From Zhengitettix transpicula (Eukaryota > Arthropoda > Insecta > Orthoptera > Tetrigidae), in assembly GCA_037074705.1 (NCBI GenBank), contig JAYJMR010000015.1:540598-604597 (forward strand): a stretch of DNA of 64,000 nucleotides, in the 5' to 3' direction. The notes beneath the pieces are model-generated. The model was not told the origin of the DNA, ran no database searches, and worked only from the letters and a program-made list of their open reading frames with translations. The position numbers were made by a program, and so were the translations under genes. Below are positions 1 through 13,495 of the stretch, piece by piece (within the stretch, counting starts at the first letter, position 1; each line of letters opens with the position of its first letter).

Positions 1-1199
1 TGTTTCGAAAAGTTTTATTCGTATTAGAATTCTGATTTCAAAAAAAATTTACGCATTTCCATTACATTAAGACGAATTTATTGTGAAAACTTTAAATATT
101 TTTTAACTTCTTACTGATGAATAAAAATATTATTTAGCGTATTGTTCTGTTTTAATTTATGTGATTCAAAATATATTGATATCTTGTACACTGTTAACAT
201 ATGTAACAGATATCTCGCTAATAAAGTACAGATTCTGCATATACATTGCGATTCGGCTGTTTGTAACCTCTATGCTTACGGTAGCGTAACAATTACGCAT
301 TACATCGCAAAACAGTAGAGATATATAAAAAAAACATACTTTATTTTATACAAAATTACATTTTAAACCAACATTTCGAGCTTTTCAGCCACATCATACG
401 AATACTTTTTAAGAAAATGGCCCTACTTCTATTTCCGATAAAGAAAAATATTTCGAAAAGTTTTATACGTATCAGATTTCCGATTTCATAACAAATTTAA
501 ACAGTTTCGCTACATTTGGACGATTTTTTTAAAAATTTGAAATATTTTTAAACGTCTAACTGATGAGTAATAAAAATATTTACCGTATTGTTCCGTGTAA
601 ATTTAAGTGATTATAAATATATCGATATCTTGTACACTGTTAAAATATCTAACTGATATCTCGCTAATACAGTACAGATTCTGCATATACATTGTGATTC
701 GGCTTGTTGTAACCTCTATTCTTGGAGTATCGTCAGAATTACGCATTACATCGCAAAACAGGAGAGATATATAAAAAAACATACTTTATTTTATTCAAAA
801 TTACATTTAAAACGAACATTCCGAGCTTTTTAGCCACATCATAGAAATACTTTTTAAGAAAATGGCTCTATTTCTAATCCTGAAAAAGAGAAATATTTCG
901 AAAAGTTTTATTCGCATTAGAATTCTAAATTCATAAAAAATTTACGCATTTCCATTACATTAAGACGAATTTATTGTGAAAACTTTAAATATTTTTGAAC
1001 TTCTTACTGATGAATAACAAAATTATTTAGCGTATTGTTCTGTGTAAATTTATGTGATTCAAAATATATTGATATCTTGTACACTGTTAACATATCTAAC
1101 AGATATGTCGCTAATAAAGTACAGATTCTGCAAATACATTGCGATTCGGCTATTTGTAACCTCTATGCTTAGGGTAGCGTCACAATTACGCATTATATC

Positions 1200-3253
1200 G
1201 CAAAACAGTAGAGATATCTAAAAAAAACATACTTTATTTTATTCAAAATTACATTTTAAACTAACATTTCGAGCTTTTCAGCCACATCATATGAATACTT
1301 TTTAAGAAAATGGCTCTACTTCTATTTCCGATAAAGAAAAATATTTCGAAAAGTTTTATACGTATCAGAATTCTGATTTCATAACAAATTTAAACAGTTT
1401 CGCTACATTTGGACGATTTTTTTAAAAAATTTAAAATATTTTTAAACGTCTAACTGATGAGTAATAAAAATATTTACCGTATTGTTCCGTGTAAATTTAT
1501 GTGATTCAAAATATATCGATATCTTGTACACTGTTAAAATATCTAACAGATATCTCGATAATACAGTACAGATTCTGCATATACATTGTGATTCGGCTAT
1601 TTGTGACCTCTATTCTTGGAGTATCGTCAGAATTACGCATTACATCGCAAAACAGTAGAGATATCTAAAAAAACATACTTTATTTTATACAAAATTACAT
1701 TTTAAACCAACATTTCGAGCTTTTCAGCCACATCATACGAATACTTTTTAAGAAAATGGCCCTACTTCTATTTCCGATAAAGAAAAATATTTCGAAAAGT
1801 TTTATACGTATCAGAATTCCGATTTCATAACAAATTTAAACAGTTTCGCTACATTTGGACGATTTTTTTAAAAATTTAAAATATTTTTAAACGTCTAACT
1901 GATGAGTAATAAAAATATTTACCGTATTGTTCCGTGTAAATTTAAGTGATTATAAATATATCGATATCTTGTACACTGTTAAAATATTTAACTGATATCT
2001 CGCTAATACAGTACAGATACTGCATATACATTGTGATTCGGCTTGTTGTAACCTCTATTCTTGGAGTATCGTCAGAATTACGCATTACATCGCAAAACAG
2101 GAGAGATATATAAAAAAACATACTTTATTTTATTCAAAATTACATTTAAAACGAACATTCCGAGCTTTTTAGCCACATCATAGAAATAGTTTTTAAGAAA
2201 ATGGCTCTATTTCTAATCCTGAAAAAGAGAAATATTTCGAAAAGTTTTATTCGCATTAGAATTCTAAATTCATAAAAAATTTACGCATTTCCATTACATT
2301 AAGACGAATTTATTGTGAAAACTTTAAATATTTTTGAACTTCTTACTGATGAATAACAAAAGTATTTAGCGTATTGTTCTGTGTAAATTTATGTGATTCA
2401 AAATATATTGATATCTTGTACACTGTTAACATATCTAACAGATATCTCGCTAATACAGTACAGATTTAGCATATACATTGTTATTCGGCTTGTTGTAACC
2501 TCTACTCTTGGAGTATCTTCAGAATTACCCATTACATCGCAAAACAGTAGAGACATATAAAAAAAACATACTTTATTTTATTCAAAATTACATTTGAAAC
2601 GAACATTCGAGCATTTTAGCCACATCATACAAATACTGTTTAAGAAAATGGCTCTACTTCTTTATCCTGAAAAAGAGAAATGTTTCGAAAAGTTTTATTC
2701 GTATTAGAATTCTGATTTCATAACAAATTTACGCATTTACATTACATTAAGACGAATATATTGTGAAAACTTTAAATATTTTTTAACTTCTTACTGATGA
2801 ATACCAAAATTATTTAGCGTATTGTTCTGTGTAAATTTATGTGATTCAAAATATATTGATATCTTGTACACTGTTAACATATCTAACAGATATCTCGCTA
2901 ATAAAGTACAGATTCTGCTTATACATTGCGATTCGGCTATTTGTAACCTCTATGCTTAGGGTAGCGTAACAATTACGCATTACATCGCAAAACAGTAGAG
3001 ATATCTAAAAAAAACATACTTTATTTTATTCAAAATTACATTTTAAACGAACATTTTAAGCTTTTCAGCCACATCATACGAATACTTTTTAAGAAAATGG
3101 CTCTACTTCTATTTCCGATAAAGAAAAAAATTACGAAAAGTTTTATTCGTATCAGAATTCTGATTACATAAAAAATTTACTCAATTTCGCTACATTAGGA
3201 CGATTTTTTTCAGACAATTTAAAATATTTTTCAACGTCTAACTGATGAATAAC
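1200..3253 (+). repeat. Satellite block duplicated 15.19 kb downstream (copy 1)
   Basis: This ~2.05-kb, five-monomer segment matches 16,390-18,445 nearly base for base at a constant offset of about 15,192 bp. Shared private variants include ATATGAATAC at 1,289 and 16,481, a G variant in ATAGTTTTTAAG near 2,186 and 17,378, and the rare TCTACTCTTGGAGTATCTTC at 2,501 and 17,694. Outside the block the two sequences diverge into different monomer subtypes. It is a non-adjacent duplication within the array. Confidence 0.85.
1364..1377. other. Conserved EcoRI-centred palindrome in the satellite monomer (example)
   Basis: ATCAGAATTCTGAT is a perfect 14-bp palindrome centred on an EcoRI site (GAATTC). 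It recurs once per monomer through most B-type monomers. A-type monomers carry TTAGAATTCTGA, or TTAGAATTCTAA, which is again a perfect 12-bp palindrome. One example is annotated for the whole family. Confidence 0.85.
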
Positions 3254-3257
3254 AAAA

Positions 3258-6200
3258 ATGTGTACCGTATTGTTCCCTGTAAATTTAAGTGATTATAAAT
3301 ATATCGATATCTTGTACACTGTTAAAATATGTAACAGATATCTCGCTAATAAAGTACAGATTCTGCATATAAATTGTGATTCGGCTATTTGTAACCTCTA
3401 TGCTTGGTGTATCGTCATAATTACGCATTGCATCGCAAACAAGTAGAGATATCTAAAAAAAACATACTTTATTTTATTCAAAAATAGATTTTAAACGAAC
3501 ATTTCGAGCTTTTCAGCAACGTCATACAAATACTATTTAAGAAATAGGCTCTATTTCTACTTCCGATAAAGACAAATATTTCGAAAAGTTTTATTTGTAT
3601 CAGAATTCTGATTTCATAACAAATTTAAACAGTTTCGCTACATTAGGACGATTTTTTTGAGACAATTTAAAATATTTTTGAAATTCTTACTGATGAATAC
3701 CAAAATTATTTAGCGTATTGTGTAAATTTATGTGATTCAAAATATATTGATATCTTGTACACTGTTAACATATCTAACAGATATCTCGCTAATAAAGTAC
3801 AGATTCTGCTTATACATTGCGATTCGGCTATTAGTAACCTCTATGCTTAGGGTAGCGTAACAATTACGCATTACATCGCAAAACAGTAGAGATATCTAAA
3901 AAAAACATACTTTATTTTATTCAAAATTACATTTTAAACGAACATTTCAAGCTTTTCAGCCACATCATACGAATACTTTTTAAGAAAATGGCTCTACTTC
4001 TATTTCCGATAAAGAAAAAAATTACGAAAAGTTTTATTCGTATCAGAATTCTGATTACATAAAAAATTTACTCAATTTCGCTACATTAGGACGATTTTTT
4101 TCAGACAATTTAAAATATTTTTCAACGTCTAACTGATGAATAACAAAAATGTGTACCGTATTGTTCCGTGTAAATTTAAGTGATTATAAATATATCGATA
4201 TCTTGTACACTGTTAAAATATGTAACAGATATCTCGCTAATAAAGTACAGATTCTGCATATAAATTGTGATTCGGCTATTTGTAACCTCTATGCTTGGTG
4301 TATCGTCATAATTACGCATTGCATCGCAAACAAGTAGAGATATCTAAAAAAAACATACTTTATTTTATTCAAAAATAGATTTTTAACGAACATTTCGAGC
4401 TTTTCAGCAACATCATACAAATACTATTTAAGAAATAGGCTCTATTTCTACTTCCGATAAAGACAAATATTTCGAAAATTTTTTTTTGTATCAGAATTCT
4501 GATTTCATAACAAATTTAAACAGTTTCGCTACATTAGGACGATTTTTTTGAGACAATTTAAAATATTTTTCAACGTCTAAGTGATGAATAACAAAAATTA
4601 ACCGTATTGGTCCGTGTAAATTTATGTGATTCAAAATATATCGATATCTTGTACACTGTTAAAATATCTAACTGATATCTCGCTAATACAGTACAGATTC
4701 TGCATATAAATTGTGATTCGGCTATTTCTAACCTCTATTCTTGGAGTATCGTCATACTTACGCATTACATCGCAAACAAGTAGAGATATCTAAAAAAAAC
4801 ATACTTTACTTTATTCAAAAATACATTTTAAACAAACATTTCGAGCTTTTTAGCCACGTTATACAAATACTTTTTAAGAAAATGGCACTATTTCTACTTC
4901 CGATAAAGAAAAATATTTCGAAAAGTTTTATTCGTATCAGAATTCAGATTTCATAACAAATTGAAACAGTTTCGCTACAATAGGACGATTTTTTTGAGAC
5001 AACTTAAAATATTTTTTAACGTCTAAGTGATGACTTAACAAACATTTACCGTATTGTTCCGTGTAAATTTATGTGATGCAAAAAATATCGATATCTTGTA
5101 CACTGTTAACATATCTAACAGATATCTCGCTAATAAAGTACAGATTCTGCAAATACATTGCGATTCGGCTATTTGTAACCTCTATGCTTAGGGTAGCGTC
5201 ACAATTACGCATTACATCGCAAAACAGTAGAGATATCTAAAAAAAACATACTTTATTTTATTCAAGATTACATTTTAAACTAACATTCAGAGCGTTTTAG
5301 CCACATCATACAAATACTTTTTAAGAAAATGGCTCTACTTCTAATCCTGAAAAAGAGAAATATTTCGAAAAGTTTTATTCGTATTAGAATTCTGAAATTC
5401 ATTAAAAATTTACGCATTTCCATTACATTAATACGACTTTATTGTGAAAACTTTAAATATTTTTGAACTTCTTACTGATGAATAACAAAATTATTTAGCG
5501 TATTGTTCTGTGTAAATTTATGTGATTCAAAATATATTGATATCTTGTACACTGTTAACATATCTAACAGATATCTCGCTAATAAAGTACAGATTCTGCA
5601 TATACATTGCGATTCGGCTGTTTGTAACCTCTATGCTTAGGGTAGCGTAACAATTACGCATTACATCGCAAAACAGTAGAGATATCTAAAAAAAACTTAC
5701 TTTATTTTATTCAAAATTACATTTGAAACCAACATTCCGAGCTTTTTAGCCACATCATACAAATACTGTTTAAGAAAATGGCTCTACTTCTAATCCTGAA
5801 AAAGAGAAATATTTCGAAAAGTTTCATTCGTATTAGAATTCTGATTTCATAAAAAATTTACGCATTTCCATTACATTAAGACGAATTTATTGTGAAAACT
5901 TAAAATATTTTCGAACTTCTTACTGATGAATAACAAAATTATTTAGCGTATTGTTCTGTGTAAATTTATTTGATTTAAAATATAATGTTATCTTGTACAC
6001 TGTTAACATATCTAACAGATATCTCGCTAATAAAGTACAGATTCTGCAAATACATTGCGATTCGGCTATTTGTAACCTCTATGCTTAGGGTAGCGTCACA
6101 ATTACGGATTACATCGCAAAACAGTAGAGACATATAAAAAAACATACTTTATTTTATTCAAAATTACATTTAAAACGAACATTCCGAGCTTTTTAGCCAC

Positions 6201-6830
6201 ATCATAGAAATACTTTTTAAGAAAATGGCTCTATTTCTAATCCTGAAAAAGAGAAATATTTCGAAAAGTTTTATTCGCATTAGAATTCTAAATTCATAAA
6301 AAATTTACGCATTTCCATTACATTAAGACGAATTTATTGTGAAAACTTTAAATATTTTTGAACTTCTTACTGATGAATAACAAAATTATTTAGCGTATTG
6401 TTCTGTGTAAATTTATGTGATTTAAAATATATTGATATCTTGTACACTGTTAACATATCTAACAGATATGTCGCTAATAAAGAACAGATTCTGCAAATAC
6501 ATTGCGATTCGGCTATTTGTAACCTCTATGCTTAGGGTAGCGTCACAATTACGCATTATATCGCAAAACAGTAGAGATATCTAAAAAAAAAATTTTATTT
6601 TATTCTAAATTACATTTTAAACAAACATTACGAGCGTATTAGCCACATCATACAAATACTTTTTAAGAAAATGGCTCTACTTCTATTTCGGTAAAGACAA
6701 ATATTACGAAAAGTTTTATTCGTATCAGAATTCTGATTACATAAAAAATTTACTCAATTTCGCTACATTAGGACGATTTTTTTCAGACAATTTAAAATAT
6801 TTTTCAACGTCTAACTGATGAATAACAAAA
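3258..6830 (+). repeat. 8-monomer higher-order repeat, copy 1 (~3.57 kb)
   Basis: Eight monomers in the subtype order B-A-B-B-B-A-A-A, with anchors at 3,266, 3,714, 4,157, 4,603, 5,050, 5,499, 5,947 and 6,394. The unit repeats at 6,831 with an offset of 3,573 bp. Diagnostic variants recur in each copy: GTTCCCTG in the first B monomer, a shortened GCGTATTGTGTAAA in the first A monomer, GTATTGGTCCG in the third B, GATGACTTAAC in the fourth B, and ATAATGTTATC in the penultimate A. The 62-codon frames starting at 3,258 and 4,149 are satellite shadow, not genes. Confidence 0.92.
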
Positions 6831-9800
6831 ATGTGTACCGTATTGTTCCCTGTAAATTTAAGTGATTATAAATATATCGATATCTTGTACACTGTTAAAA
6901 TATGTAACAGATATCTCGCTAATAAAGTACAGATTCTGCATATAAATTGTGATTCGGCTATTTGTAACCTCTATGCTTGGTGTATCGTCATAATTACGCA
7001 TTGCATCGCAAACAAGTAGAGATATCTAAAAAAAACAAACTTTATTTTATTCAAAAATAGATTTTAAACGAACATTTCGAGCTTTTCAGCAACGTCATAC
7101 AAATACTATTTAAGAAATAGGCTCTATTTCTACTTCCGATAAAGACAAATATTTCGAAAAGTTTTATTTGTATCAGAATTCTGATTTCATAACAAATTTA
7201 AACAGTTTCGCTACATTAGGACGATTTTTTTGAGACAATTTAAAATATTTTTGAAATTCTTACTGATGAATACCAAAATTATTTAGCGTATTGTGTAAAT
7301 TTATGTGATTCAAAATATATTGATATCTTGTACACTGTTAACATATCTAACAGATATCTCGCTAATAAAGTACAGATTCTGCTTATACATTGCGATTCGG
7401 CTATTAGTAACCTCTATGCTTAGGTAGCGTAACAATTACGCATTACATCGCAAAACAGTAGAGATATCTAAAAAAAACATACTTTATTTTATTCAAAATT
7501 ACATTTTAAACGAACATTTCAAGCTTTTCAGCCACATCATACGAATACTTTTTAAGAAAATGGCTCTACTTCTATTTCCGATAAAGAAAAAAATTACGAA
7601 AAGTTTTATTCGTATCAGAATTCTGATTACATAAAAAATTTACTCAATTTCGCTACATTAGGACGATTTTTTTCAGACAATTTAAAATATTTTTCAACGT
7701 CTAACTGATGAATAACAAAAATGTGTACCGTATTGTTCCGTGTAAATTTAAGTGATTATAAATATATCGATATCTTGTACACTGTTAAAATATGTAACAG
7801 ATATCTCGCTAATAAAGTACAGATTCTGCATATAAATTGTGATTCGGCTATTTGTAACCTCTATGCTTGGTGTATCGTCATAATTACGCATTGCATCGCA
7901 AACAAGTAGAGATATCTAAAAAAAACATACTTTATTTTATTCAAAAATAGATTTTTAACGAACATTTCGAGCTTTTCAGCAACATCATACAAATACTATT
8001 TAAGAAATAGGCTCTATTTCTACTTCGATAAAGACAAATATTTCGAAAATTTTTTTTTGTATCAGAATTCTGATTTCATAACAAATTTAAACAGTTTCGC
8101 TACATTAGGACGATTTTTTTGAGACAATTTAAAATATTTTTCAACGTCTAAGTGATGAATAACAAAAATTAACCGTATTGGTCCGTGTAAATTTATGTGA
8201 TTCAAAATATATCGATATCTTGTACACTGTTAAAATATCTAACTGATATCTCGCTAATACAGTACAGATTCTGCATATAAATTGTGATTCGGCTATTTCT
8301 AACCTCTATTCTTGGAGTATCGTCATACTTACGCATTACATCGCAAACAAGTAGAGATATCTAAAAAAAACATACTTTACTTTATTCAAAAATACATTTT
8401 AAACAAACATTTCGAGCTTTTTAGCCACGTTTATACAAATACTTTTTAAGAAAATGGCTCTATTTCTACTTCCGATAAAGAAAAATATTTCGAAAAGTTT
8501 TATTCGTATCAGAATTCAGATTTCATACAAATTGAAACAGTTTCGCTACAATAGGACGATTTTTTTGAGACAACTTAAAATATTTTTTAACGTCTAAGTG
8601 ATGACTTAACAAACATTTACCGTATTGTTCCGTGTAAATTTATGTGATGCAAAAAATATCGATATCTTGTACACTGTTAACATATCTAACAGATATCTCG
8701 CTAATAAAGTACAGATTCTGCAAATACATTGCGATTCGGCTATTTGTAACCTCTATGCTTAGGGTAGCGTCACAATTACGCATTACATCGCAAAACAGTA
8801 GAGATATCTAAAAAAAACATACTTTATTTTATTCAAGATTACATTTTAAACTAACATTCAGAGCGTTTTAGCCACATCATACAAATACTTTTTAAGAAAA
8901 TGGCTCTACTTCTAATCCTGAAAAAGAGAAATATTTCGAAAAGTTTTATTCGTATTAGAATTCTGAAATTCATTAAAAATTTACGCATTTCCATTACATT
9001 AATACGACTTTATTGTGAAAACTTTAAATATTTTTGAACTTCTTACTGATGAATAACAAAATTATTTAGCGTATTGTTCTGTGTAAATTTATGTGATTCA
9101 AAATATATTGATATCTTGTACACTGTTAACATATCTAACAGATATCTCGCTAATAAAGTACAGATTCTGCATATACATTGCGATTCGGCTGTTTGTAACC
9201 TCTATGCTTAGGGTAGCGTAACAATTACGCATTACATCGCAAAACAGTAGAGATATCTAAAAAAAACTTACTTTATTTTATTCAAAATTACATTTGAAAC
9301 CAACATTCCGAGCTTTTTAGCCACATCATACAAATACTGTTTAAGAAAATGGCTCTACTTCTAATCCTGAAAAAGAGAAATATTTCGAAAAGTTTCATTC
9401 GTATTAGAATTCTGATTTCATAAAAAATTTACGCATTTCCATTACATTAAGACGAATTTATTGTGAAAACTTTAAATATTTTTGAACTTCTTACTGATGA
9501 ATACCAAAATTATTTAGCGTATTGTTCTGTGTAAATTTATGTGATTCAAAATATATTGATATCTTGTACACTGTTAACATATCTAACAGATATCTCGCTA
9601 ATAAAGTACAGATTCTGCTTATACATTGCGATTCGGCTATTTGTAACCTCTATGCTTAGGGTAGCGTAACAATTACGCATTACATCGCAAAACAGTAGAG
9701 ATATCTAAAAAAAACATACTTTATTTTATTCAAAATTACATTTTAAACGAACATTTCAAGCTTTTCAGCCACATCATACGAATACTTTTAAGAAAATGGC

Positions 9801-9966
9801 TCTACTTCTATTTTACTTCTATTTCCGATAAAGAAAAAAATTACGAAAAGTTTTATTCGTATCAGAATTCTGATTACATAAAAAAATTTACTCAATTTCG
9901 CTACATTAGGACGATTTTTTTCAGACAATTTAAATATTTTTCAACGTCTAACTGATGAATAACAAA
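6831..9966 (+). repeat. 8-monomer higher-order repeat, copy 2 with one monomer lost (7-mer)
   Basis: This copy follows the order B-A-B-B-B-A-A, with anchors at 6,839, 7,287, 7,729, 8,174, 8,621, 9,070 and 9,518. It is only ~3,136 bp because the last two A monomers are replaced by one. The final A monomer begins like the seventh monomer of copy 1 but carries TACCAAAATTATTTAGCG and CTGCTTATAC, the variants found just upstream of copy 1 (2,800-2,920). The change therefore looks like unequal exchange between A monomers, not a random deletion. Confidence 0.88.
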
Positions 9967-12900
9967 ATGTGTACCGTATTGTTCCCTGTAAATTTAAGTG
10001 ATTATAATATATCGATATCTTGTACACTGTTAAAATATGTAACAGATATCTCGCTAATAAAGTACAGATTCTGCATATAAATTGTGATTCGGCTATTTGT
10101 AACCTCTATGCTTGGTGTATCGTCATAATTACGCATTGCATCGCAAACAAGTAGAGATATCTAAAAAAAACATACTTTATTTTATTCAAAAATAGATTTT
10201 AAACGAACATTTCGAGCTTTTCAGCAACGTCATACAAATACTATTTAAGAAATAGGCTCTATTTCTACTTCCGATAAGACAAATATTTCGAAAAGTTTTA
10301 TTTGTATCAGAATTCTGATTTCATAACAAATTTAAACAGTTTCGCTACATTAGGACGATTTTTTTGAGACAATTTAAAATATTTTTGAAATTCTTACTGA
10401 TGAATACCAAATTATTTAGCGTATTGTGTAAATTTATGTGATTCAAAATATATTGATATCTTGTACACTGTTAACATATCTAACAGATATCTCGCTAATA
10501 AAGTACAGATTCTGCTTATACATTGCGATTCGGCTATTAGTAACCTCTATGCTTAGGGTAGCGTAACAATTACGCATTACATCGCAAAACAGTAGAGATA
10601 TCTAAAAAAAACATACTTTATTTTATTCAAAATTACATTTTAAACGAACATTTCAAGCTTTTCAGCCACATCATACGAATACTTTTAAGAAAATGGCTCT
10701 ACTTCTATTTCCGATAAAGAAAAAAATTACGAAAAGTTTTTATTCGTATCAAATTCTGATTACATAAAAAATTTACTCAATTTCGCTACATTAGGACGAT
10801 TTTTTTCAGACAATTTAAAATATTTTTCAACGTCTAACTGATGAATAACAAAAATGTGTACCGTATTGTTCCGTGTAAATTTAAGTGATTATAAATATAT
10901 CGATATCTTGTACACTGTTAAAATATGTAACAGATATCTCGCTAATAAAGTACAGATTCTGCATATAAATTGTGATTCGGCTATTTGTAACCTCTATGCT
11001 TGGTGTATCGTCATAATTACGCATTGCATCGCAAACAAGTAGAGATATCTAAAAAAACATACTTTATTTTATTCAAAAATAGATTTTTAACGAACATTTC
11101 GAGCTTTTCAGCAACATCATACAAATACTATTTAAGAAATAGGCTCTATTTCTACTTCCGATAAAGACAAATATTTCGAAAATTTTTTTTTGTATCAGAA
11201 TTCTGATTTCATAACAAATTTAACAGTTTCGCTACATTAGGACGATTTTTTGAGACAATTTAAAATATTTTTCAACGTCTAAGTGATGAATAACAAAAAT
11301 TAACCGTATTGGTCCGTGTAAATTTATGTGATTCAAAATATATCGATATCTTGTACACTGTAAAATATCTAACTGATATCTCGCTAATACAGTACAGATT
11401 CTGCATATAAATTGTGATTCGGCTATTTCTAACCTCTATTCTTGGAGTATCGTCATACTTACGCATTACATCGCAAACAAGTAGAGATATCTAAAAAAAC
11501 ATACTTTACTTTATTCAAAAATACATTTTAAACAAACATTTCGAGCTTTTAGCCACGTTATACAAATACTTTTTAAGAAAATGGCTCTATTTCTACTTCC
11601 GATAAAGAAAAATATTTCGAAAAGTTTTATTCGTATCAGAATTCAGATTTCATAACAAATTGAAACAGTTTCGCTACAATAGGACGATTTTTTTGAGACA
11701 ACTTAAAATATTTTTTAACGTCTAAGTGATGACTTAACAAACATTTACCGTATTGTTCCGTGTAAATTTATGTGATGCAAAAAATATCGATATCTTGTAC
11801 ACTGTTAACATATCTAACAGATATCTCGCTAATAAAGTACAGATTCTGCAAATACATTGCGATTCGGCTATTTGTAACCTCTATGCTTAGGGTAGCGTCA
11901 CAATTACGCATTACATCGCAAAACAGTAGAGATATCTAAAAAAAACATACTTTATTTTATTCAAGATTACATTTTAAACTAACATTCAGAGCGTTTTAGC
12001 CACATCATACAAATACTTTTTAAGAAAATGGCTCTACTTCTAATCCTGAAAAAGAGAAATATTTCGAAAAGTTTTATTCGTATTAGAATTCTGAAATTCA
12101 TTAAAAATTACGCATTTCCATTACATTAATACGACTTTATTGTGAAAACTTTAAATATTTTTGAACTTCTTACTGATGAATAACAAAATTATTTAGCGTA
12201 TTGTTCTGTGTAAATTTATGTGATTCAAAATATATTGATATCTTGTACACTGTTAACATATCTAACAGATATCTCGCTAATAAAGTACAGATTCTGCATA
12301 TACATTGCGATTCGGCTGTTTGTAACCTCTATGCTTAGGGTAGCGTAACAATTACGCATTACATCGCAAAACAGTAGAGATATCTAAAAAAAAACTTACT
12401 TTATTTTATTCAAAATTACATTTGAAACCAACATTCCGAGCTTTTTAGCCACATCATACAAATACTGTTTAAGAAAATGGCTCTACTTCTAATCCTGAAA
12501 AGAGAAATATTTCGAAAAGTTTCATTCGTATTAGAATTCTGATTTCATAAAAAATTTACGCATTTCCATTACATTAAGACGAATTTATTGTGAAAACTTA
12601 AAATATTTTCGAACTTCTTACTGATGAATAACAAAATTATTTAGCGTATTGTTCTGTGTAAATTTATTTGATTTAAAATATAATGTTATCTTGTACACTG
12701 TTAACATATCTAACAGATATCTCGCTAATAAAGTACAGATTCTGCAAATACATTGCGATTCGGCTATTTGTAACCTCTATGCTTAGGGTAGCGTCACAAT
12801 TACGGATTACATCGCAAAACAGTAGAGACATATAAAAAAACATACTTTATTTTATTCAAAATTACATTTAAAACGAACATTCCGAGCTTTTTAGCCACAT

Positions 12901-13495
12901 CATAGAAATACTTTTTAAGAAAATGGCTCTATTTCTAATCCTGAAAAAGAGAAATATTTCGAAAAGTTTTATTCGCATTAGAATTCTAAATTCATAAAAA
13001 ATTTACGCATTTCCATTACATTAAGACGAATTTATTGTGAAAACTTTAAATATTTTTGAACTTCTTACTGATGAATAACAAAATTATTTAGCGTATTGTT
13101 CTGTGTAAATTTATGTGATTTAAAATATATTGATATCTTGTACACTGTTAACATATCTAACAGATATGTCGCTAATAAAGAACAGATTCTGCAAATACAT
13201 TGCGATTCGGCTATTTGTAACCTCTATGCTTAGGGTAGCGTCACAATTACGCATTATATCGCAAAACAGTAGAGATATCTAAAAAAAAAATTTTATTTTA
13301 TTCTAAATTACATTTTAAACAAACATTACGAGCGTATTAGCCACATCATACAAATACTTTTTAAGAAAATGGCTCTACTTCTATTTCCGGTAAAGACAAA
13401 TATTACGAAAAGTTTTATTCGTATCAGAATTCTGATTACATAAAAAATTTACTCAATTTCGCTACATTAGGACGATTTTTTTCAGACAATTTAAA
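9967..13495 (+). repeat. 8-monomer higher-order repeat, copy 3
   Basis: The full B-A-B-B-B-A-A-A order is restored, with anchors at 9,974, 10,420, 10,862, 11,304, 11,749, 12,197, 12,645 and 13,092. The ATAATGTTATC monomer lost from copy 2 is present at 12,671. This copy carries many single-base shortenings of A/T or G runs compared with copies 1 and 2. Examples are AACAAAATGTG for AACAAAAATGTG, CGATTTTTTGAG for CGATTTTTTTGAG, and CTGTAAAATAT for CTGTTAAAATAT. Similarity to the unit ends near 13,495, where a different B monomer with TTTTTAAACGTC follows. Confidence 0.9.
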
